Assembly (NCBI RefSeq): GCF_003967015.1
Contig: NZ_AP017560.1
Span: 1,860,001 to 1,924,000, forward strand
Direction of reading: 5' to 3'
Length of the DNA: 64,000 nucleotides
Origin: Pseudanabaena sp. ABRG5-3
GTDB lineage: Bacteria; Cyanobacteriota; Cyanobacteriia; Pseudanabaenales; Pseudanabaenaceae
Positions 1-10,405 of this stretch are shown piece by piece. Each line of letters starts with the position of its first letter. The stretch's first letter is position 1. The notes beneath the pieces were generated by a model that did not search any database, had not been told where the DNA came from, and worked only from the letters and a program-made list of their open reading frames with translations. The position numbers and the translations under genes are program-made.

Positions 1-306
1 TTGGGGGGGTAAATATTCTTCAGGCTCGATGCGGGTGACTTGGATATGGGCGGCATAGGAAACATTGACGGGCATACTGCCAGTGGTAACGAGAAATGTA
101 TCCGTATCAAATTGGGTTCCTTCGTGGATGGTTCGCACATGATCGACGACACCATAGAAGTTGACGACACCTTTTTTGTCAGGGCGATCGGTTTTTACCT
201 GTACGACATCATCAAGCCGTAGGACTTTGCCATCACTTACCGCCACCCAAAACTCAAGGGGGGTCGCATCTTTGGTTCCCAAGATATATCCAATCGGCTC
301 GATCAT
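1..306 (-). CDS. HerA-like (DUF87) ATP-binding protein, N-terminal 102 residues only
   Basis: An open frame enters from the left window edge on the minus strand and starts with ATG at 304-306. It reads MIEPIGYILGTKDATPLEFW and later VTRIEPEEYLPP. This matches the N-terminal HAS-barrel-like part of the cyanobacterial HerA/DUF87 ATPase family as I remember it. These are hexameric DNA-translocase-type ATPases, but the Walker motifs would lie beyond the window, so the enzymatic part is not visible. The start is supported by conservation of the first residues and by the lack of an upstream in-frame ATG close by. The gene is truncated only by the window boundary, not by mutation. Family assignment is from recognition of the N-terminus, so moderately sure. 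Confidence 0.7.
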   Translation of the reverse strand, partial: MIEPIGYILGTKDATPLEFWVAVSDGKVLRLDDVVQVKTDRPDKKGVVNFYGVVDHVRTIHEGTQFDTDTFLVTTGSMPVNVSYAAHIQVTRIEPEEYLPPQ

Positions 307-413
307 GTCACTATGTTCTACATTATTTCCCAAGTATATAGCGCTTTTCCAGCAAGTGAGGTACAGAGGCTTGTTTCCCTTCTGAAGGTAGGGAAACAAA
401 CCAGAGAATAAAA

Positions 414-845
414 CTAAAATGGGCGCAAATGGGGAAGAGTGTGCAATGCTTCAAGACATTGTTCTAGGGTTACATCTTGCATAAATTCCCAAAACTTTTC
501 TGTGTGTCGCATGTACGCAACATTAAAGCGATCGCCTCCCACATACTCAAATCGAGAGAACTTGTGCTCAGATGAAGATTCTTCACCTGTCAAGGGGTTG
601 TTATATTTATAGGCTCCACAAATGTAAAAGTAATTGCGATACCATTTACCAAAAATATCTACCAAGTACATGAGTTTGGTATCTGGTGATGGCGGATGAA
701 TACAATTAGGTTTGAGATCATTATCAATAATTTCTTGAAAACGCTCCTGTACTAATTTTTTCAGAGTTTCGGGTATTTTAGGACTTGGCTCTTTTTTGGG
801 AGAATATACCCATCCATAGTTTGATCTTGATTTCGATCTTGCCAT
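414..845 (-). CDS. Hypothetical protein, 143 aa
   Basis: I do not recognise a named family. The 143-residue product is basic at its N-terminus (MARSKSRSNYGWVYSPKK) and has many aromatic residues in the middle (KWYRNYFYICGAYKYN). It ends in a short leucine/histidine-rich tail. There is no signal peptide or membrane segment, so it is probably soluble and cytoplasmic. It lies 107 bp upstream of the partial HerA-like gene on the same strand and could share a transcript with it. The region upstream of its start (846 onward) holds no gene for about 480 bp. Coding status rests on length, codon composition similar to neighbours, and the absence of a better frame. Confidence 0.55.
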   Translation of the reverse strand: MARSKSRSNYGWVYSPKKEPSPKIPETLKKLVQERFQEIIDNDLKPNCIHPPSPDTKLMYLVDIFGKWYRNYFYICGAYKYNNPLTGEESSSEHKFSRFEYVGGDRFNVAYMRHTEKFWEFMQDVTLEQCLEALHTLPHLRPF

Positions 846-1023
846 TGCTCGAAGTCCTCTCTAAATCTTTGTTTTAAACGCGATAATGATCGTTTTTAAG
901 TTTAATTATTTTAGCCGACCACCTGTTCAGAGACTAAATTTAAAATACTTGGATCAACATCATTTTGATAATGAAAGTAACTTCTTCGGTCTTAGTAAGG
1001 GACTTGCAATTAATTAAAGTACC

Positions 1024-1075
1024 TAAGGCTTCGACTTCGCTCAGCCAACGTTGGCTGAGCGAAGTCGAAGCCTTA
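1024..1075. repeat. Perfect 52-bp palindrome in a 480-bp gene-free gap
   Basis: Two 26-base arms meet with no loop at AACGTT. Each arm contains the block GCTTCGACTTCGCTCAGCC. This block looks like a known interspersed cyanobacterial palindrome, an impression from memory only. The gap 846-1325 otherwise holds only the ahcY promoter region; I see no RNA gene or riboswitch in it. Confidence 0.85.
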
Positions 1076-1283
1076 CAAACTCGGTAGTACCTTTTTTCTC
1101 GTCAAGTCCTAGATCGCTACCACATTTTCCCCAAAAGCTTCTGAGGCTCTAACGAAACTCAGTCTACAGAAAACGCAAAGTAATCAGGCTCTAAACTCAT
1201 CCTTAACTAAGCAGTCTCAAACAAGCCCAGTCTATTCCGTAAAAAAGCAGTGGCAAGATCCGCAACTCTGTGATGGTGATTAG

Positions 1284-2615
<1,332 letters not shown>

Positions 2616-2629
2616 TCAAAAAGTCAACG

Positions 2630-2656
2630 AAAAGGGAGCGCTTAGCGCTCCCTTTT
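2630..2656. terminator. Terminator after ahcY
   Basis: Arms AAAAGGGAGCGC and GCGCTCCCTTTT flank a TTA loop. The A- and T-rich ends let it act in both directions, between ahcY and the converging integrase gene. Confidence 0.8.
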
Positions 2657-2706
2657 CTGTCATTGCAATACTTCGCTATTCCCTTTAAATGCAAAATTAA
2701 TTTCAT

Positions 2707-3678
2707 CTAGAGATCGAGGGGGCTAATTACACCTTTCCCACCACGGTTCAGCACATGGGTGTAAATCATCGTTGTCTTCACATCCTTGTGTCCCAGTAAT
2801 TCTTGCACCGTGCGAATGTCATAGCCATTCTGCAACAAATGCGTGGCAAAGCTGTGACGAAGGGTATGACATCCAACTCGTTTTGCGATCTTTGCTGACC
2901 TCAAAGCCTGTTTTAAAGCTTTTTGAATGCCACTTTCATGAACATGATAGCGACATATCAATTCACTACGTGGATCTTTGGTGATCGTGCTAGAAGGGAA
3001 GACATATTGCCAAATCCATTCTTTCCCAGCATTAGGATATTTCTTGCTTAGAGCGAAAGGTAAATTCACCTCACCGTAACCTCTGGCTAAGTCTTGTTGA
3101 TGAGTACGTTTGACGATTTGTAAATGTTCTTGCAGTTGTTCCACCACATTGCGAGGCAACATCGTAACTCGACTTTCCATCCCCTTGCTATCTCGCACCA
3201 TTATTTGTTGCTGAGCAAAGTCCAGATCCTTCACGCGCAGATGTAGCGCTTCATTTAATCGTAACCCCGAACCATATAGTAACTTGGCAATAATCTGATA
3301 AATACCTGTAAGATTATTTAAGATTTCTAAAGTTTCTGCAACAGTTAAGACTGTCGGTAAGTTACGGGGACGCTTTGCCCTTACTGCATCAAGGTTAAGC
3401 CCTAACTCAAGTTCTAAGACTTCTCGATACAAGAATAAAATCGCACTCAAAGCCTGATTCTGTGTTGATGCAGCCACATTTTCATTAACTGCCAAATGGG
3501 TCAAAAAGTCATTGACTTCATCGCCACCCATCTCGCTAGGATGCCGCTTGTTGTGAAACAAAATAAACCGTCTGATCCACTGTAAATAGGTTTCTTCGGT
3601 GCGGTGAGCGTAGTGCTTAACCCTGATGTGATCCCTGACTCTATCTAACAATTGCCTAGGTGGTGGCTCAGTTTGCAT
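2707..3678 (-). CDS. intI: Integron integrase IntI (tyrosine recombinase)
   Basis: Catalyses attI x attC and attC x attC recombination of gene cassettes. The 323-residue protein has an N-terminal SAM-like core-binding domain (residues 8-95) and a catalytic domain with the tyrosine recombinase set R140, H271, R274, H297 and Y306. Residues about 201-230 ([20 protein letters not shown], then [10 protein letters not shown]) form the extra segment that separates integron integrases from XerC/XerD. A longer frame could start at 3738, but family alignment starts near [20 protein letters not shown], so I chose the ATG at 3676-3678. The upstream region holds tandem hairpin repeats that may be IntI-binding or attI sites. 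Genes with attC-like 3' ends lie divergently beside it. Confidence 0.93.
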   Translation of the reverse strand: MQTEPPPRQLLDRVRDHIRVKHYAHRTEETYLQWIRRFILFHNKRHPSEMGGDEVNDFLTHLAVNENVAASTQNQALSAILFLYREVLELELGLNLDAVRAKRPRNLPTVLTVAETLEILNNLTGIYQIIAKLLYGSGLRLNEALHLRVKDLDFAQQQIMVRDSKGMESRVTMLPRNVVEQLQEHLQIVKRTHQQDLARGYGEVNLPFALSKKYPNAGKEWIWQYVFPSSTITKDPRSELICRYHVHESGIQKALKQALRSAKIAKRVGCHTLRHSFATHLLQNGYDIRTVQELLGHKDVKTTMIYTHVLNRGGKGVISPLDL

Positions 3679-3725
3679 AAATGAAATAATGAAGCAACTA
3701 GCCCAAATAATACATGATATCGTCG

Positions 3726-3896
3726 GGCTAACACCCAATTTAGGTGATTAGCCAGAAATTTTCTGTATAACATCCTATATAGGGTGATTAGCCAGAAATT
3801 TTCTGTATAACATCCTATATAGGGTGATTAGCCAGAAATTTGACTTTCAGCCTATATCCCCTATAGTCACATTAGACAGAAATTTTCAGTCTAATA
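3726..3896. repeat. Tandem hairpin repeats beside intI (candidate attI / integrase-binding array)
   Basis: A 40-bp unit occurs twice exactly (3743-3782, 3783-3822), continues as a third partial copy (to 3840), and has a diverged fourth relative at 3871-3896. Each unit combines CAGAAATTTTCTG with the palindrome CCTATATAGG. Between units, TAACAT and GTGATTA pair around CCTATATAGG, leaving a single unpaired A; the first hairpin (GGCTAACACC ... GGTGATTAGCC, 3726-3754) has the same unpaired A. Single extrahelical bases and AAC/TTA ends recall folded integron sites, but no canonical attI is proven. The rest of 3897-4126 has two AAATTTATAGG direct repeats (about 3989 and 4018). Confidence 0.75.
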
Positions 3897-4035
3897 CATA
3901 GTTATGCCAATCCGATAAACTCGACGAAGTTATCTGTTTCTAACCGAAACTAAGCACTCAAAAATAATTTGCTTTGTTAATGAGTTCAGAAATTTATAGG
4001 TGATCGCAAAGTAAAGAAATTTATAGGCGATTGAG

Positions 4036-4075
4036 GCATAACATGTCATTGGAGCTATGAATGTATAGCCAATTT
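4036..4075 (+). other. attC-like half site at the start of the cassette region
   Basis: GCATAAC followed by a TCATTGGAGC block closely matches the left half of the attC-like site at 6230. A hairpin ATTGG-AG-CTAT / ATAGCCAAT with two extrahelical bases (AG) follows at 4048-4073. No matching right core GTTATGC is visible nearby, so this is a truncated or degraded site. Confidence 0.45.
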
Positions 4076-4126
4076 GCTTGAATGTACATTACTCCCAAGT
4101 ATCGTAAATTAATGAGGATAAATTAA

Positions 4127-4906
4127 ATGGTATTAAGTCTGAGCAAGAAAAAGTTTACTTTTTTAAGTGGAATGATTTTTCCCGTCTTGGTAATCTTATT
4201 TTTAACCTTTGGTAATTCTGCGTTTGCTCAACCTGTTTTTACAGACAAACTCGATTTGGGTTTAACGAGCTTTTATCCAGATGCAACTTCTCAACAAACG
4301 AAAGTTAATACATTAGAGAAACTTAATTACAACATCTCTGTCCCTCTTAGTGTTAAAGATTTAGACCCTAAAAAACTAGGCGATGGATCATTTCAGAGTG
4401 CCGATCTAGACTTTAGTACGACTCAGCCCACTGTTCCTGATACTAATACTCGTATTTCTTTCACTGGTCCTATTACCACAACTAACGGAGTTGCTCAAAC
4501 TTCTAAACTTTATGCGGTTGTCGCAGGAAAGCCGAAATTAAGCACTTGTCCAGTTGAAGTCCAAGAAACACAGATTGCATTCTTCAATCAGAAAGATGAT
4601 GCAAATGCAAAAGCGCAGTCCCTTTCCGATGAAGGATATCTGGTTTATGTCACTACTAATGCTGCTGTACAAAAGGAAGCTCAAACTAAGATTAAGGAAC
4701 TCAACTGCAAACCTAATGCTCAAGGAATAATTGTTAATGGTAAAACGCAGAGAGTTACCGTAGATTTTACAGATATTTTCAACTTGTTACCACAAAATCT
4801 ACAAAATCCTGCAAAAAATTCACCTTTTGTTTATTCACCCAAAGGTGATTCCATTTATTTAGTCAATGCAAGAAAAGAATATGATCCGAGCAACCCTACA
4901 AAATAG
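4127..4906 (+). CDS. Secreted protein of unknown function, 259 aa, in integron
   Basis: I do not recognise the family. The N-terminus is a clear signal peptide: basic start MVLSLSKKKF, hydrophobic core, and AFA-Q cleavage near residue 35. The mature part is about 225 residues, rich in Thr, Asn and Gln, with two cysteines (STCPVEV, ELNCKP) that could form a disulfide outside the cytoplasm. It is the first plus-strand gene after intI and the repeat array, with an attC-like half site 70 bp upstream. It is followed after 40 bp by a bulged hairpin. An integron-cassette origin would explain the lack of operon context. It is AT-richer than the housekeeping genes around it. Confidence 0.8.
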   Translation: MVLSLSKKKFTFLSGMIFPVLVILFLTFGNSAFAQPVFTDKLDLGLTSFYPDATSQQTKVNTLEKLNYNISVPLSVKDLDPKKLGDGSFQSADLDFSTTQPTVPDTNTRISFTGPITTTNGVAQTSKLYAVVAGKPKLSTCPVEVQETQIAFFNQKDDANAKAQSLSDEGYLVYVTTNAAVQKEAQTKIKELNCKPNAQGIIVNGKTQRVTVDFTDIFNLLPQNLQNPAKNSPFVYSPKGDSIYLVNARKEYDPSNPTK

Positions 4907-4943
4907 ATTTTGATAAAACATCTTGTGTAGGAATGAGCATCAA

Positions 4944-5007
4944 ATAAATTATATTACTGTGGAGTTGATATCTAATAATTAAAATATCTTCTCCATAGTT
5001 TATTTAT
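4944..5007. repeat. Bulged inverted repeat between two cassette genes (degenerate attC or terminator)
   Basis: ACTGTGGAG pairs with CTCCATAGT. An inner GATAT/ATATC stem and outer ATAAAT/ATTTAT arms add unpaired T residues on the left arm only. The one-sided bulges resemble a folded attC, but AAC/GTT core triplets are missing, so a terminator is equally possible. Confidence 0.45.
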
Positions 5008-5051
5008 TAATGCTTAGCTATGAAATTTACTTCCAGTTGATAGGCTTAAAC

Positions 5052-6149
5052 ATGACAGCAAAACTTCGATTTCAACCCGTTTCTCATAGTTGGGTAGCTC
5101 TACATCCAACGCCTAAAGGAGTGATTCAATTTATTGGGGGAGCTTTTTTTGGCACATTTTTTCCCATGTTTTTCTATCGCTCTCTACTCCAGCGTTTGTT
5201 CAATGAAGAGTACACAATTGTTCTCTTACCCTTTAATTTTAGTTTTGACCATTATGCCGAATCTGGCTTTTTAATCAGAGAACAGTATGACATCATGCCA
5301 GAGCTTGTCAGAAGGGCAATATTTGAGGGTTATAATTATGAAGTTTATCTTAGTGATCGTAGCTTTTCTTGGGTGGGTCATAGTATTGGCTGTAAATATA
5401 TTGCTCTTTTAGAAGGATTGAGTGCTTTACCTATTCTGGGAAAACCTAATAGTCCTAACTATGATAATAATGTCGAACAACTGAGGAAATTTCTTGAGTC
5501 TATTGTTAATTCAACGGCAAACACAAAAGATTCTCAACAAAGAATCAAGAGAAAAATTGACAATCTTTTGACAGGACTTTTAATTCTGATTGATGATTTA
5601 GAATTAAAAAGGGAAAAGGCTCAACAATTAATCAAGACTTACATAAAGGAGGAACCTAATTATCAAGCATTAAAAGGGAAAATTGAAATCACTAGCATTT
5701 TCATTAAAAATCAATCCTCTTTGTTATTAGCTCCTGTCAATACAGGTCTTGATAGTGCTGTCCCAAAACCTTTTGTAAGTATCTTTATTGGTTTAGGATT
5801 GAATGTTAAACCAACCCCAGAAGAAACCTATGCCTTAATCAAACAAGCTAATTTATTTGGACTCCTAGGATTAAGTTCATTTAAAACAGATAAACTTGCT
5901 TTATCAACTTGCCAGTGGTTTAAGATTGATTTCAAAAAACCTCCTCAAGACTTTCAACAATGGTTAAATGGTGGACATTTAAGACCTTTGGGTATTAGAT
6001 TTGCCAGTTTAGTTATCAATTTTCCCGACCTTAAAGATAAGATTCCATTTATTGAGTCTATGCAAAAACGAGAGGAAGAATTTGAATATCCTGTCAGCCA
6101 GTTATTTAGGCGTGTAGAGGATAAACAAGTAAGATCTCAGTTATTGTAG
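5052..6149 (+). CDS. DUF1350 family protein (alpha/beta-hydrolase-like), in integron
   Basis: Resembles cyanobacterial and plant DUF1350 proteins, which have an alpha/beta-hydrolase-like core and no established reaction. From the ATG at 5052 the product is 365 residues, beginning MTAKLRFQPVSHSWVALHPT. Features visible are the start GVIQFIGGAFFGTFFP and the nucleophile-elbow-like motif VGHSIGCKY near residue 114. A low-complexity Lys/Asn-rich insertion (about residues 145-215) separates this from a conserved C-terminal part. An upstream ATG at 5010 would add 14 residues. The gene lies between a bulged hairpin and an attC-like site, so it is probably the body of an integron cassette. Confidence 0.78.
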   Translation: MTAKLRFQPVSHSWVALHPTPKGVIQFIGGAFFGTFFPMFFYRSLLQRLFNEEYTIVLLPFNFSFDHYAESGFLIREQYDIMPELVRRAIFEGYNYEVYLSDRSFSWVGHSIGCKYIALLEGLSALPILGKPNSPNYDNNVEQLRKFLESIVNSTANTKDSQQRIKRKIDNLLTGLLILIDDLELKREKAQQLIKTYIKEEPNYQALKGKIEITSIFIKNQSSLLLAPVNTGLDSAVPKPFVSIFIGLGLNVKPTPEETYALIKQANLFGLLGLSSFKTDKLALSTCQWFKIDFKKPPQDFQQWLNGGHLRPLGIRFASLVINFPDLKDKIPFIESMQKREEEFEYPVSQLFRRVEDKQVRSQLL

Positions 6150-6229
6150 GTTAAATTGTCAACAGGGAACCCTGATAATGTTGATGTTTTCTTTCCATTC
6201 TCAAGATAATTAACTGTTAAGCGATCAGG

Positions 6230-6314
6230 GCATAACACATCATTGGAGCGGACAGAAGAGTAATATTTTGGTTGAGAGCGAAAGTTCTCTTGCCACTCAA
6301 TTCAACTTTTAGGC
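6230..6314 (+). other. attC-like site after the DUF1350 gene
   Basis: Left half GCATAAC plus TCATTGGAGCGGAC; right half CACTCAATTCAAC then TTTAGGC. The length of 85 bp nearly equals the 86 bp of the clear attC at 7225. The left half has the extra G (TTGGAG against TTGAG-type right arms) typical of attC. The right core is degenerate (TTTAGGC rather than GTTAGGC), and a MITE is inserted immediately after it. An alternative right core GTTATGC, a perfect partner for GCATAAC, lies at 6715. Confidence 0.6.
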
Positions 6315-6320
6315 TAGAAT

Positions 6321-6509
6321 CTGATTGGCTGACAAAAGTCCTGAAAGCCCTGCTAAGCAAAGATCTTACGTTTAGGCTTTTTATAGCTAGTTTTTAGGCA
6401 CTTAGCAATCTACTGAAACACATACCCAAAGATGGTTTTAGGGTATTTTGCCACTAGTTATCAAAACCCTGTCTGGATAAGAAGTTTAAGACTTTTGTCA
6501 GTCAATCAG
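6321..6509. mobile_element. 189-bp MITE with 20-bp inverted ends and 9-bp target duplication
   Basis: Left end CTGATTGGCTGACAAAAGTC (6321-6340) and right end GACTTTTGTCAGTCAATCAG (6490-6509) are inverted with one mismatch. The direct repeat GGCTAGAAT flanks both sides (6312-6320 and 6510-6518). There is no coding capacity. The target overlaps the last three bases of the attC-like site, so it inserted at the edge of the integron site. The transposase family is not identifiable here. Confidence 0.88.
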
Positions 6510-6518
6510 GGCTAGAAT

Positions 6519-6693
6519 TTCTTAAGCAGTCTGATCGCCGATCGCTTAGGGCGAGTTAATGCAACGTAAAAATGTGTTTGAGAAGTTTAGCCTTGTAATA
6601 AATTGTGGGCTAAGAGATTAAACTCTTGCTTGGCGATTAGAACGGAAGGAAAACTTTTGCGGTGAGAGATTACCAGTGGCGATCGCATTTCTA
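6519..6693. repeat. Left copy of a duplicated 175-bp segment (LysM-gene 3' end plus flank)
   Basis: Aligns with 7316-7491 at roughly nine of ten positions by eye. It covers the intergenic flank after the attC and the last 25 or so codons of the LysM gene. With the MITE removed, the homology would join directly to the attC-like site, exactly as the right copy joins the attC at 7225-7310. Confidence 0.85.
6618..6693 (-). pseudogene. 3' fragment of the LysM gene (duplicate)
   Basis: On the minus strand this encodes RNAIATGNLSPQKFSFRSNR followed by QARV and stop. The intact LysM gene ends RNAIATGNLSPQRFSFRSNR and QSRV. Upstream of the fragment the sequence has no similarity to that gene, so it is a non-functional tail left by the duplication. 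Confidence 0.85.
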
Positions 6694-6714
6694 TCTGATG
6701 ACATAAGTTGTGAT

Positions 6715-6721
6715 GTTATGC
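6715..6721 (+). other. GTTATGC core-like heptamer before brnT
   Basis: An exact complement of the GCATAAC core at 6230, sitting 29 bp before the brnT ATG, where a cassette boundary is expected. It is a single heptamer, so chance cannot be excluded. Confidence 0.35.
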
Positions 6722-6735
6722 TTAGTTCAAAATAA

Positions 6736-7261
<526 letters not shown>

Positions 7262-7315
7262 TCTGTAGAAGCCAATATTCATCTGTAGCAACTCAACTAA
7301 GTCGTCAGGCTAAAA

Positions 7316-7491
7316 CTTGCTATGCAATATGATCGCTGATCGCGTAGGGCGCGTTAATCCAATGTAAAAGTGTATTTGAGAAGTTTAGCCTTGCCATAAA
7401 TTGTGGGCTAAGAGCTTAAACTCTTGATTGGCGATTAGAACGGAAGGAAAACCTTTGTGGTGAGAGATTACCAGTGGCGATCGCATTTCTA
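7316..7491. repeat. Right copy of the duplicated segment
   Basis: Partner of 6519-6693. It contains the true 3' end of the LysM gene and 100 bp of flank that abuts the attC. Confidence 0.85.
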
Positions 7492-8567
7492 ATTGACTCG
7501 GCACGTTCCCGTGATTTGGTCATCGCATTTGCCCCGCCATAGGTTTCGCGCAAAATCAAATAATTTTGAATAATTAAAGCTTCATTATCTCTAGAGCCTT
7601 GAGCAATCTGAGCAGCCGTTAACCCCGATCGCGCGATCGCATCAGCAACACAACCAATCACATGACTGGGGCGATTGACATGGTGATCGAGTAACAGAGC
7701 GACGGCAAACTCGGAGGTGAGTAACTGGGAAAGCGCAAAGCCCTGTAAAGTCTGGGAGGGGCGAAAATAGAACTGATCGAGTCGGGAAATTGCATGGAGA
7801 ACTTGGACGGACTGCACTAGCGCATCCATACCTGCGATCGCAAAGCGTAACGCCCAAATCGGTTGACGCATAATGTTTTTATCGGCAGCATTCACAAGTT
7901 GCTTACCATTGAGGGAGAGCCAACCTGTTACGCCATCCATCGATATGGTATCTACACCAAACTGTCCAAAATAATATTGAAACTCCGTAGGATAACGCCT
8001 TTTTAAATTACTCAACAAAGCAGGTAGCTCACCAGCTTGTCCTGCGGAGCCTAATGTCCATTGAAAGATACCAAAACTCAAATATTGATTGTCCCAAGTA
8101 TTAATAGCATCGAGACTTCCTTCATTAGCGGCCGTTACCAACATCACATTGATTTCTGAGGGACTCATTTGCAACTGTTGCAGCAAACCTGAGCCATAGA
8201 TAATGAAATCACGCAGCTTAAAAATACCGAACCGATATAGTCCCAGATCCCTAGTTTTAGCAAATCGCTCCTGCTGACCAGTATTGAGCAAATTCGCAAT
8301 CAGATCACTGCCCACCGTCGTAAAGGAAATTGCAATCTTATTGGGCGGATAAACTCCCTGCAAGGTATTTCGCACCATCGCCACTTCAGGATTTTGCGGG
8401 GGTGGCGTGTTGCTCTTAGGAATAAGCAAACGTTGACCGATTTGCAAACTAGAGGGATTAGTAATGTTATTAATCCGCGCAATCTCTCTCCAATCACCAT
8501 TTGCTCCTAGCAAATTCCTAGCAATACTTGAGAGAGTATCTCCAGCTTTGACGATATATTCCTGCAT
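7416..8567 (-). CDS. LysM domain protein with lysozyme/peptidase-like C-terminal part
   Basis: The 383-residue product starts MQEYIVKAGDTLSSIARNLL. It has one LysM peptidoglycan-binding domain at residues 3-51 ending in IGQRLLIPKS. A proline-rich linker is followed by a long domain with LVTAANEGSLDAINTWDNQY and FGIFQWTLG, a look similar to chitosanase- or lysozyme-like folds; I cannot name it securely. No signal peptide is present from this start. A longer frame to 8690 would add 41 residues without a signal, and the LysM domain begins right at 8567. Its 3' end is duplicated at 6519-6693. Confidence 0.75.
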   Translation of the reverse strand: MQEYIVKAGDTLSSIARNLLGANGDWREIARINNITNPSSLQIGQRLLIPKSNTPPPQNPEVAMVRNTLQGVYPPNKIAISFTTVGSDLIANLLNTGQQERFAKTRDLGLYRFGIFKLRDFIIYGSGLLQQLQMSPSEINVMLVTAANEGSLDAINTWDNQYLSFGIFQWTLGSAGQAGELPALLSNLKRRYPTEFQYYFGQFGVDTISMDGVTGWLSLNGKQLVNAADKNIMRQPIWALRFAIAGMDALVQSVQVLHAISRLDQFYFRPSQTLQGFALSQLLTSEFAVALLLDHHVNRPSHVIGCVADAIARSGLTAAQIAQGSRDNEALIIQNYLILRETYGGANAMTKSRERAESIRNAIATGNLSPQRFSFRSNRQSRV

Positions 8568-8670
8568 GGCTGTCTCACTGAAACTATAGCGTTTTTTATT
8601 TTGCTTTAGGTAAAATAAAAACTCAAAACTTCCGTTACTAAATAGATTGCACTTCGCGCAATCTATTAGC

Positions 8671-9348
8671 TTAAAAGTTGAATGTTTCAAACTCTACTTG
8701 CTTAAAGAGCATATTGCGATCGATCGCTGAAAAAACTTTATGATTCGTTTTCTCTGAATTTACACATTTGCAGACCAGCTTAGCAACATCCGCACGGTGA
8801 ATAATTCCCGATATCGTAGGATCTTCCGTCATCACAGCATTACCAGTCGATGGCTCAGATTTTAGCCCTCCTGGACGAATAATCGTGTAGGTCAAGCCAC
8901 TCGCCACGAGATGCTGCTCCGCCTTTTCCTTTTCCTTGAGAATTGCACCCAAGGTCGCTAAAACCTGCGGAGCCAGAGCAACCACACTATTGCCACTACC
9001 AATCGAAGAAACGAGAATAAATTTCTGAACTCCCACCTTCACAGCCAGATCGATCAGATTTTTATTGCCTTCACAATCAGCCCTTTCACCACGATCGCTA
9101 GGCAGACCACCCATCGTCGTAATCACGATATCGATGTCCCCTGCTTTAGCGATCGCTGCTTCTAGTTCCTCAGCATTGAGCGCATCACCAAAGACAACCT
9201 TTGCTCCTAAAGCTTCTAGCTCCACCGCATAGGTAGGATTGCGTAAGAGGACAGTTAAATTTACCGATGGTGGTTCATTTTCCAGCAAAAGCTTGGCAAC
9301 TTCTCGCCCAACACCGCGACTCGAACCTGCTAAAAAAATATTCTGCAT
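8671..9348 (-). CDS. NAD(P)-binding protein, SDR / NmrA-like family
   Basis: Atypical short-chain dehydrogenase of the NAD(P)H-binding group. The 225-residue product starts MQNIFLAGSSRGVGREVAKL, with the Rossmann motif GSSRGVGRE in place of GATGxxG. A middle block LVSSIGSGN and the C-terminal TYTIIRPGGL motif (the PGGL signature of this subfamily) follow. Substrate unknown; related proteins in cyanobacteria and plants include isomerase and chlorophyll-assembly factors. I chose the ATG at 9348; a start at 9372 adds eight residues without a better ribosome site. It lies 54 bp from map and on the same strand, so the two may be co-transcribed. Confidence 0.85.
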   Translation of the reverse strand: MQNIFLAGSSRGVGREVAKLLLENEPPSVNLTVLLRNPTYAVELEALGAKVVFGDALNAEELEAAIAKAGDIDIVITTMGGLPSDRGERADCEGNKNLIDLAVKVGVQKFILVSSIGSGNSVVALAPQVLATLGAILKEKEKAEQHLVASGLTYTIIRPGGLKSEPSTGNAVMTEDPTISGIIHRADVAKLVCKCVNSEKTNHKVFSAIDRNMLFKQVEFETFNF

Positions 9349-9402
9349 AATCTTGAGTTTGACTGATCCCAAAACGCTGCATTGCAGCGCCTTGGAAATG
9401 GT

Positions 9403-10248
9403 TTAAATTTTGTTGCGATCGGTAAAAATTTCATAGCCAGTCTCAGTCACCAAAACCGTATGTTCAAACTGAGCCGAAAGCTGGTTGTCCACTGTTACAG
9501 CCGTCCACTTATCAGCCAAAATTCTGACGCGCTTAGTTCCCGCATTCAAGATTGGCTCGATCGCTAAAGTCATCCCCGGACGAAAACGCACATTGGGCAA
9601 TTGATGGGTTCGGAAATTAAATACCGATGGCTCTTCATGGAGATTACGACCAACCCCATGTCCCGTAAAATCTTCAACGATCGCAAAACCATTAGCTTTA
9701 ACATGATCCTCGATCGCCCCAGCCAAATCGAGCATACAGTTACCGGGTTTGACCTGCTCAATCCCCTTATATAGCGCTTCTTCGGCTACACGCATCAACT
9801 TAGCCGCCTTTTCGCTAATCGTGCCTACACCCACCGTGATGCAAGAATCGCCATGAAAACCATTTTTAAAAGCACCTGTATCGATCTTGACAAGATCACC
9901 TAGCTTGATTACCTTTTTGGCGTTAGGAATACCATGTACGACTTCGTGATTGATACTAGAGCAAATGCTGGCAGGAAAACCGCAATATCCTTTAAAACTA
10001 GGAACAGCACCCATTTCTCGAATACGTTTCTCGGCATAAGCATCGAGATCCATTGTCGTCATCCCAGGAGCAATGATTTCGGAAATCTCTTTAAGTACCG
10101 TAGCGACAATTCGTGATGATTCACGCATATAGTCCAACTCACGTTGCGACTTGATTTCAATACCTTTGGTTTGCTTAGGGGCTGCTTGCTTAGAAGCTTT
10201 TTTGCTTTCTGCGCTCGGTTTTGATCGCAGGGCACTAAGAATATTCAT
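9403..10248 (-). CDS. map: Methionine aminopeptidase type I, with N-terminal basic extension
   Basis: Removes the initiator methionine from nascent proteins. The 281-residue enzyme contains all five metal ligands: D in KIDTGAF, D in GFHGDSC, H in [14 protein letters not shown] in LAIEPIL and E in QFEHTVLVT. The conserved substrate histidine lies in [12 protein letters not shown]. Residues 1-30 are a Lys/Ala/Ser-rich extension before the usual start [20 protein letters not shown]. Several cyanobacterial type I enzymes carry such tails, possibly for ribosome contact (inference). It lies upstream of and on the same strand as the SDR gene. Very secure assignment. Confidence 0.96.
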   Translation of the reverse strand: MNILSALRSKPSAESKKASKQAAPKQTKGIEIKSQRELDYMRESSRIVATVLKEISEIIAPGMTTMDLDAYAEKRIREMGAVPSFKGYCGFPASICSSINHEVVHGIPNAKKVIKLGDLVKIDTGAFKNGFHGDSCITVGVGTISEKAAKLMRVAEEALYKGIEQVKPGNCMLDLAGAIEDHVKANGFAIVEDFTGHGVGRNLHEEPSVFNFRTHQLPNVRFRPGMTLAIEPILNAGTKRVRILADKWTAVTVDNQLSAQFEHTVLVTETGYEIFTDRNKI

Positions 10249-10405
10249 TAATTATTTGAGGATAGTATTTACAACAGCTAATATATTTTTAGCCTATGAG
10301 GTAACAGGATTGGTTATTTTTAGGTCAAATCGCATAATTTGACCAGCAAAACTCTCATCACTAAGCCTGCTGCCTAACAAAAATGTTTAAGAACGAGGTT
10401 CAACT

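Noticed and set aside
3676-3738. N-terminal extension of IntI to 3738
   Set aside because: The added residues match no integrase and run into the repeat array.
3743-3840. CRISPR array
   Set aside because: The 40-bp units are directly joined with no spacers between them, and no cas gene is near.
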